NCBI GenBank assembly: GCA_020746835.1
Contig: JAGPNK010000009.1
Coordinates: 682,001-746,000 of the forward strand
Origin: Stachybotrys elegans
Taxonomy: Eukaryota; Ascomycota; Sordariomycetes; Hypocreales; Stachybotryaceae
DNA: 64,000 nucleotides
Direction: 5' to 3'
Shown: in pieces, positions 56,865 through 64,000 of the stretch
Layout of the letters: every line of letters starts with the position of its first letter
Numbering within the stretch: position 1 is the stretch's first letter
Notes under the pieces: model-generated
What the model saw: the letters and a program-made list of their open reading frames with translations, nothing else
Told to the model about the DNA's origin: nothing
Database searches by the model: none
Made by a program: the position numbers and the translations under genes

Positions 56865-59800
56865 GATGGCGGGAGCTCACGGGAGAGGATATGGAAGAGA
56901 CGAGGAAATTATGAGTGCTCCAGGAGAAGAACACAACGAAGTCGTATATTTATTTCACAAAGAACGAACGAACGAAAGAATGAAAGAGAGAGCGAAGGGG
57001 CCTTTTTGAAGCGGACAATGAGCGAGCACGACGGAGAGTTGGGCCGATGATGTGATGCGGCATGAGCATGCAACCAGCAGGCGATCCGAAAAGGGACGCG
57101 GTGGAAGATCTTGGCCATCGAAGGACCCTCGCCAAGCAATGTGTTGACGATCCATGGTCTGCCCAGGCCGGGAGCCGCGTGCCATGACATTTTGTCCAAG
57201 TGGCGTGACGAGACCACGCGGTTGCTGGGAGGAAATGGTTCCGAAGCAGGATGTGGAAAAAGCTAGACGAACGTGGACATGGCGACCGGCGGAAGTTTCC
57301 TGTGCAGTTTAGCAATAGAAGGGAACCTGGGAAAGAAGATAGAGAGAGAGAGAATTTGTGTGTTGTCGGAGTTGGACCCTGGACAGTTTGGTGGGATAAT
57401 GGCACTGACTTCATCAATTGTGGGGTGATTGGATTGATGAGCGAGCGTCCAGGGCCATCTCGATCCAACGTTGGGGGGGCAAGGAGTAAGCCCGATCACA
57501 CGATAGATGCATACACAAAGGCACGATAATGAAAGTGATACAGGAAGAAGGGTATCTCGGCCGAAACGACATCCCCAACACATCTGCCATCGCATCCAAG
57601 ACATAGACGAGTTGTACGACACCAAGCTGAGAAGGAAAGACCAAAAAAAGACAGCCCACTTGTACTCTGTATGGATGTGGCAGTTTCCCGTTCGGATTCG
57701 GTGCCGGGCGATTGGCAGGAGCGAGGCCGAAGGATAGAAGGAGGCGGTGCGGCTGCGTAAGTGTGATCTCATTTATGTGGGCTTGCACGCGCATGCACAA
57801 GTGCCGTGCCGTACCTTGTGCAAGACCCTCTAAATCCGTCAACTTATCACCATCCATCACGTTGCCGCTTGCTCCTACTGTGGCGCATGTCTACGGCCCA
57901 ACGCCTGCATGTCCATGCTGGCATCCAGCAGGAGCTCAAGGCGGCTAGGGCTGTCTACTGGATGGCATCATCTCGGCTTCACCCATAGTCTTGACTCACA
58001 TCTCGTAAGCCACGCCTTGTGTCTCGGCATCAATGACACCTTCGGGAAAGCTGTGCCACACTGCCAGCGGCCCAGGATCCCTCCTCCATCCAAGCCCTAC
58101 GTGGACGCATGGATCCTTGTGGCTGACTGTCTTGCTCAGATTGCCTGCTAGATGCGCCAGTCTCCTTCATCTGCCGGGTGCTTGGCCTCTATGCAGGGGC
58201 CTCCGGGACATGAATCCCTTTGGCGAAGGGGATTTGCATCTGCGTGACGAGGCCAAACCACTGGGCTTGTGCTGGGCATCTCCACGTGGGAAGAGTTGCT
58301 CGGGTCTCAGTTGAGCGCATATAAAATGATATTCTGACACCAACGCATGCGCGCGCGCAACAGGCAAGAGAACATGAGATCCAATCCATCCATGGCGACC
58401 GGGAAGTCGGAATCCTGCCTGCAGCCTCTTGTCTTAGACCGAAGTCCAACAGACACACGACGTTACGTCGAGGCTGAATCGGGTACATCCAAGTATATCC
58501 CCTAAGTCCACCACTGCATGCATGCATGGCAAGGCATTCCAAGGCAGGTGAGGAGGAGTGAGCCCGACCGAGGCAAGACGAGGCAAGACAAGGCAAGTCA
58601 AGACAAGACAAAGAGAGCATGTTGATTCACGGAGGGACTTTGGTGGGAGAAACAAAACACCACCCAACACTAGCATTGACACATTTCCATGATTCAAAAC
58701 AGATGGGCATCCCGGGGAACGGCGGAATCGTGCACACGGGTCTCCGAATGCCAAGCCCGGGGCCCTGGCTCTCTCCCCCTTCACTGCCACGTTTCGTCTG
58801 CAGCAGACGTACATGCAATCGTACATGCATAGATTAGTATGTGGCCAGAAGAGAAAGAAAGGCCTGATTCCCAAGCACACGAAACGAAATCCGCATGAAC
58901 CAGCCAGGGTGCTGTATTTGGCAACACGGGGACACGTGGAGGGGAGAAAGAAGAGAAAGTGGTATTGATGGCCATGTCCAAGGTTGGAAATCTAGCCGGC
59001 GCCCGCGAAGTCGCGAATAGCCCGAGGCTTTCCTGCTTCCTCTGAAACATGGAGACGTGGTGGGCTTCCTCTTTGGGGAGGTTTCCTCCCACCCAGAGAG
59101 AGAAGAAAAAAAAAACCAAAAAATTTTAAAAAATTAAAAAATTCTCATGGATGACGTTGAGTGATGGACAGGCATGAGTTGGCTTCGGTATCACGGCCAA
59201 TCCCGTGTGTCTTTACATCACGGCGAAATCTATCTCAGTAGCCTATCTATCCCTTCTGTGTCATTCAACAACAATTCAGCACAATGACGAGCCAGTCGTC
59301 GACCGTCCCCGAGGCCGAGCAGGGGTCAGCAAGCCACAGGGCTGCCCCATCGAATGCATCCCTCCATCCATCCTAGGTTTAGGGCTCGGCTCGGGTTCCT
59401 GGCTGGTTGGTTCGGTCCCATTTAGCTGGGAAGGGCAAAAAAAAAAAAAAAAAAAAAAAGTGTCCGCCCGTCCCCGAGGAGAGACAGATGGTCAACAAGA
59501 AAAAGACAGAGAGGGAGAGAGACAGACGTGGCAGGGGTTAAGACACACGGACGTGGCCAGGGAGCCGCCGATGAGCAGCAGCAAGGATCAAGAACGGCGA
59601 GGGATGGCAACTACAACGAGATACATGTACGGATACATTGGTAGCAATAGGCTCGTGGCGCTAATTAAAGCTCCTAGACGAGAGGTAAAAGGCGGCGTGT
59701 GCATATTGTGTACGTAGCATGTGTGTGGTGGTGGTGGTGGTGATGGATGCATGGCAGAGACATGGCTGTCAGAGCCAGAATAAGGGACTGACGGTTACAT

Positions 59801-60688
59801 TTCGATCCAGATCCCAAGCATCTTACATACATACTTACTTACTTACATGCATGTGTGTATCGCATGTGTGTACATCTCTATCTCCGTCTGTCGCCGCCTC
59901 GTCTTCGCAGTCCCCGGACACAATACGACACTGCACTTCCCACGCCCCCCTTGTCCATCTCACCCTCACCTCCACACCCTTCCTGCCATGTCTTTTTTGC
60001 TTCTTCTTCTTCTTTTGTGTTGATTCCTTTCCCACACTCGCAGACTGCATCTCGAAAAAGTCAACCTTGGCTTGCGACCTTCTCAGTCAAGACATCCAGC
60101 CCTACCTCGTCGCCCCTTGTGTCACCCGCATGCTCTCTCTCTCTTTCTCTCTCTCGCCGCAGCAGCTTCCTTGCATCGGCTGCCGAGTCGTGCGTTAGCG
60201 AGGACGACGGCCCTCATGCAAATCGGCTTAGCCGACGAGCCTCTGCCGGCATTCCCTTGGAGGGGCGCGCGGGATGGGCAATCACCTACGTCTTTGATTC
60301 AACGTACCGTATTTTATTTTATTTTATTTATTTATTTTAATGAATTAATTCTTCTCGTTGGTTTATCTTCTTTTCATGATATATAACTGCCAGGCGAGCC
60401 GTGGATGGCATCGAGGGTCAAGGAACAGAAAAGAACAACAGCTGCAACATAGTCGAAAACCAGATAAAGGCGGACTACATCCCATCCCTCGACCATCTCC
60501 AGCCGACAAGGTATCCATCCCGGCCACTTACACACATTCTGTCAGCAATCCAACGCCTGCTCATCCTCCTCACTTATTCTTATATATAATTCCTCTTCCT
60601 GGTATTATTTCGGCGTTCGTCCCCGGCCTTTTCTTCACGACTACCAAAAAGCCATCTCACCGTCGTCTGTCCCTCTCCTTCAAACCCC
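56865..60688. other. 3.8-kb intergenic region, no gene recognised
   Basis: Acetate-transporter promoter at the left, Zn2Cys6-gene promoter at the right. No recognisable protein frames. Features seen: AGGCAAGAC repeats near 58563-58612, an A25 run at 59435-59459, GGT repeats near 59727-59742, and an AT-rich (TTTTA)n stretch at 60310-60342. Confidence 0.5.
59435..59459. repeat. A25 homopolymer
   Basis: Twenty-five A on +, intergenic. Confidence 0.9.
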
Positions 60689-62046
60689 ATGCCTTCCCGA
60701 CGCGCACACAAGAACAGTCACCACGGGTGCCAAAGATGCAAATCCAAGCGAGTCAAGGTGCCTACTCTTTCCCCTTGATATTGACATGGAAAATGACCCC
60801 GTCTAACAAGCCGTGATAGTGCGACCAGCAACAACCGCGCTGCCAGCGCTGTGAGCGTCACAATGCTGACTGTATCTATCGCCATCTCCTCACAAACTGG
60901 GATCCATTCCAGAGACCATCCAATGTGCCCATCCAGCCGCGTCTTCTCTTCGACGAACAACAGCAACAGCAGCAGCAACAGGGCTTTCCACAGCTTCCTC
61001 CCGCCACAGATACTCCCGGAACGGGAACGCCCACGCTGCCCTCGCAGGCATATATGGCATCGCCAACCTATGTGGCCAGCTCGACAACGCTCAACCTCGA
61101 CTTCCCTGGCTGGAGCCAGCCCGAGAGATTCTACGTGCACCACTTCGTCAACCACCTGGCCGTCAATAACCTCGCGCCCATTCTCGACTCGGAGATCCGA
61201 CCCCTCCTGACGCAGACCATCATCGACAACATCGACGTCTACCCCTTTGTCCGCCACGCCCTCGTCAGCTTCTCTGCGCTGCATCTCGCCTCCGAGAGGG
61301 TGGGCAGCTCCTCGCAGCACCTCGTCACGGCCCTGCACCACAAGGACACCGCCATCGCTGGCTTCCGCCCATTCCTGTCCGACCAGCTGCAGCCCCAGCA
61401 GTGCGAGGCGGCTGTTGCGGCATCCGTCGTCCTCGTGGCCTGCACCTTTGCCATCCCCATCGCCGACCACGCTAAGACGACCGGCGTCGACCACCTGGAT
61501 CTGCTGTCCCAGGTCGCAGGCCTCTTCCAGGGCCTCATTGCGCTCCTGCGTCTCGGCAGGGGCTCCACGCCGATCCTCGAGGCCATGAAGACGTCCAACG
61601 TACGCCGTTCCGTCGCCGTCACGCACCGCGTCGAGGTCGCCTGGCCCGAGGCCGGGTCCTCGATCCAGCGGGCCATTACCGCCATCGAGGCCCTCGACGA
61701 GAGCGATGCGCCGGCCCTAAGCCGCAAGACGATCCTACACAGCGGCGCCAGCCTGCTTCACCGGCTCATGCAGCGCGTCGCCGTTGACGAGGGGAGCTAC
61801 GTTGCAGTATGCATGTGGCTAGGCAGGGTAGACCCTTCGTATGGGGACATGCTTCGTGCAAGGGACCCGTTGGCCCTCGTAATTATGGGGCACTATGCCG
61901 CCTCTAGACAGGGCATAACAGCCTGGTGGGCAAAGGGCTGGCCTCAAGAGACGTTGAATGCCATCGCGGGGGTCCTCCAAGGGCAGCAGCAGTACCTAGA
62001 CCTTTTGGATTGGTGCGTGACGTCGGTTAACCTCTCACCTACGTAG
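60689..62046 (+). CDS. Zn2Cys6 (Gal4-type) transcription factor
   Basis: Two exons: 60689-60757 and 60820-62046 (62-bp intron with a CTAAC branch), 431 residues. The binuclear cluster is split by the intron: CQRCKSKRVK | CDQQQPRCQRCERHNADC, giving the exact Cx2Cx6Cx6Cx2Cx6C pattern (residues 14-42). It is followed by a poly-Gln run (about 65-72) and a Pro/Thr linker. The rest is an alpha-helical regulatory region with VHHFVNHLAVNNLAPILDSE and ALVSFSALHLASERVGSS, like the C6 factors related to sterol-uptake-type regulators. Target genes unknown; nearest neighbours are the acetate transporter (3.8 kb away, divergent) and NBS1. The start is fixed by the first ATG before the Cys cluster. Confidence 0.9.
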
Positions 62047-62168
62047 GTTAGGCTCGGCGTGGTGAGCGGGAATTTTGGAGAAGGGAGGGGAGGGGCGGGA
62101 AAGGTGTATGATATTGATATGACCATGATGAAGTAATGAGAGTGTTGAGACGTTTCACCTGTGCACTT

Positions 62169-62170
62169 CT

Positions 62171-62201
<31 letters not shown>
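62169..62201. repeat. (TTTC)n microsatellite
   Basis: About eight TTTC tetramers just past the Zn2Cys6 gene, likely in its 3' flank. Confidence 0.9.
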
Positions 62202-62203
<2 letters not shown>

Positions 62204-63012
62204 TTTGTTCACTTACTTGCTTGTATATCCATCTACAACCTGAAGTTGTAGCAATAATCCATCCAACTAACCATTGTCACCCCAGCCATCCTGCGCTCCT
62301 CTTAATTCCAGTGACTTACATGCCCTGTTCCGCGGGAGGCCATCATCTGCCCGCTCGGATCAAAAAAGCACCGAACCCACCTCGTGATATCCATCCCTAA
62401 CATGGCGGACCCTTGCTTTGGCGTTTAGTAGCGGTTCGGACTATGTCCGTCGTCCAGGCAGCAGCATTTTTGGATATAGCAAGATCCGACTATTATTCTA
62501 AAGTGGAACTTGTACGAGTTAGTTTAAAAAAGAAATAAGAAAGAGAAAATAAAAGAAAACAAAGCAAACGAAAAGGGGAAAAAAGAAGAAAGAAGAAAGA
62601 CGGCGAAGGAATAGGTGCAAGGATATATACCAAGGCCAAAGGAACGTGAAGATGAAGATGGTCCGGAAATAGTGTACAATGATGCACATGTCATGCCAGC
62701 CAGCCTTGCCAATATTGAGGAGTCGGGCCTGGGCGGACAAGAGGCGGGTGGGGCCGCGTGCCCTTGCTGTTGCTATTAACCAACATACTGTATTACCTGG
62801 TATCCGTATCCGTAGTCATGGGAGGATTATTGCATGGCATGACATCGATGGCGCGACTTCCGGCGGGTTACGACGATAGCCGGATGAGCTTCAGCTTGAC
62901 GTTGATTGTCGCCTCCATCATTTTGGACTCGTGGATCTGCCGTTCGTCTGGAGAAGCTCGGCTCTGCTCCATTGCGGATTTCACTGCAGTAGTGAAGCTG
63001 CAGGGTGCTGCC

Positions 63013-63045
63013 TGGGTCAAGTCTGGGTCAAGTTTGGGTCAAGTC
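63013..63045. repeat. 11-bp tandem repeat TGGGTCAAGTY, three copies
   Basis: Three consecutive 11-bp units differing at one base, about 400 bp upstream of the NBS1 ATG. Confidence 0.85.
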
Positions 63046-63429
63046 TGGGACTGCTTGCCTTCAAACAGCAACCTCGCCGGCCCCAGAGTCCTGTCAGCCT
63101 ATCATCGCCAAGAGAAGAATGTAGTTGGTGGCTGCAACGGTTCAACGGTTCGACTGAGGTGACGTGAAGCTGCAGTGGAACAAGGTAGTGTTGTGTACTC
63201 TCCAAATAAAGTGAGCTGCCGACTAGCTGTTTTGGTGATAGACTACCCGAAGAGGTAAGGGCAGGCGGCTCCATCACACTTCACCCCAAGCATCCAGTTA
63301 CACGAGCGCCTCTGCACGTGATCTGGCGTCCATTCCGCGTCCGATGTTCGATGTCACTCACTGTCACGCGCCCCGCTAAGAGCCTCTCCATCCGATCCGA
63401 CAGACCATGCACATGCACCATGCGGCGCC

Positions 63430-64000
63430 ATGTGGCTACTCGAGAATCATGAATTCTTTGGCCGCCGCCTCTGGCTCCGACCTGGCAAAAGCTACCTCTT
63501 TGGCAGAACTGCATCCGAGCGTACGTACTCGGAGCTGCTCCCCCGCCCCCTGGTGCTCAAGCTAACCATTCCACCAGCTGGTCAGCTTGCCATTTCTCAC
63601 AACACTATCTCGCGCAAGCACTTGACCATAACCGTAGAGGATGTCGCCCATGGCCAGGCGTATAATCCTTCCAGCCGTTCCAAGGTCGTCATCGAGGATC
63701 TGGGCACCAAAACTGGTACTCTCGTCAACGAGCAACGCGTCAAGGGCGATAAACATGTTGTCGAGACGCCCCAAGTCGACATCATGATGGGCAAGTGCCC
63801 GGCCAAGTTCCGCCTCATCTGGCATCCCGTCGTGCTCAGCTTCTCCTTCACCAGCAAGGAGCTACAGACGGATCCCCTCAAGAGTCTGCGAAGGAGGTTC
63901 GAGCACCTCGATATCAAGCTCCTCACAGACTACAATGCCGCTCACACCACGCATGTCGTATCCAAGAAGCGCAATACCGCAAAGGGATTGCAGGCTCTGA
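63430..64000 (+). CDS. NBS1/nibrin-like FHA-BRCT protein, 3' end outside window
   Basis: Two exons seen: 63430-63520 and 63578 onward (57-bp intron GTACGT...CTAAC...CCAG), 171 codons before the window ends. Start MWLLENHEFFGRRLWLRPGK matches the N-terminus of fungal nibrin. The FHA domain shows the phosphopeptide residues FGR and SHNTISRKH (SxxH) with VIEDLGTKTGTLVNEQRV. A BRCT region begins after about residue 120 (LKSLRRRFEHLDIKLLTDYN...HTTHVVSKKRNT). Nibrin joins Mre11 and Rad50 in the MRN complex for DNA double-strand-break sensing and ATM activation. The predicted Mre11/ATM-binding end is not in the window, so completeness is unknown. Confidence 0.85.
   Translation, partial: MWLLENHEFFGRRLWLRPGKSYLFGRTASERTYSELLPRPLVLKLTIPPAGQLAISHNTISRKHLTITVEDVAHGQAYNPSSRSKVVIEDLGTKTGTLVNEQRVKGDKHVVETPQVDIMMGKCPAKFRLIWHPVVLSFSFTSKELQTDPLKSLRRRFEHLDIKLLTDYNAAHTTHVVSKKRNTAKGLQAL

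Larger units (their letters stand above)
62047..63429. other. Intergenic, no gene recognised
   Basis: Zn2Cys6-gene 3' flank, then the NBS1 promoter. Holds a (TTTC)n microsatellite at about 62169-62201, an A/G-rich stretch at about 62523-62600 and three 11-bp units at 63013-63045. Confidence 0.55.

Overview
This window reads as nuclear DNA of a filamentous ascomycete, most likely a sordariomycete and probably Hypocreales. The evidence is gene structure and protein families: short 42-81 bp introns with GT/AG ends, and in many cases CTAAC or CTGAC branch sites; a fungal-type GCN5; a cytochrome-b5 delta-8 sphingolipid desaturase; a Zn2Cys6 regulator; a PNG1 whose catalytic Cys is replaced; and a pseudogene decayed only by point stops. 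There are no operons, plasmids, phages, CRISPR arrays or complete transposons. Intergenic DNA is long and rich in simple repeats.

Layout. 1-6 kb: the 3' part of a Cdc1/Ted1-type GPI phosphodiesterase, a decayed LovD/beta-lactamase-like gene, and a very small CDC26 (APC/C subunit) with a (CA)17 tract directly before its ATG. 6.1-11.2 kb: no gene recognised. 11.2-13.6 kb: a large disordered conserved-type protein. 13.6-18.9 kb: no convincing gene. 19-25 kb: RAD1 (9-1-1 clamp), a tiny three-exon OST5/TMEM258 gene that single-frame ORF finding misses, divergent GCN5, and a hypothetical gene. 27-33 kb: a DUF7514-like gene divergent from an MPDU1-like PQ-loop gene, then a small CxxC protein. 33.9-36.5 kb: UTP4. 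40.7-48.9 kb: PNG1, a SWIM+RING protein, NPT1 (NAD salvage) and the desaturase. 51.5-51.8 kb: two tandem tRNA-Gly(GCC) genes, one with a 10-nt intron and one without. 52-57 kb: a small metabolic group of an MDR oxidoreductase, an MCT-like MFS transporter and an AceTr/Ady2-like acetate transporter. 60.7-62 kb: a Zn2Cys6 factor. 63.4 kb to the end: the 5' part of an NBS1/nibrin-like gene.

Most genes are single-copy housekeeping genes. Themes recur: ER glycosylation (OST5, MPDU1, PNG1 and the GPI-remodelling enzyme) and DNA damage (RAD1, NBS1). These probably reflect chance or ancestral synteny, not a cluster. Exon coordinates were worked out by hand from splice consensus and reading-frame continuity. 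I found no clearly new defence or mobile system. The most interesting items are the catalytic-Cys-less PNG1, the tRNA pair that differs by an intron, the RIP-like pseudogene, and the hidden micro-genes.
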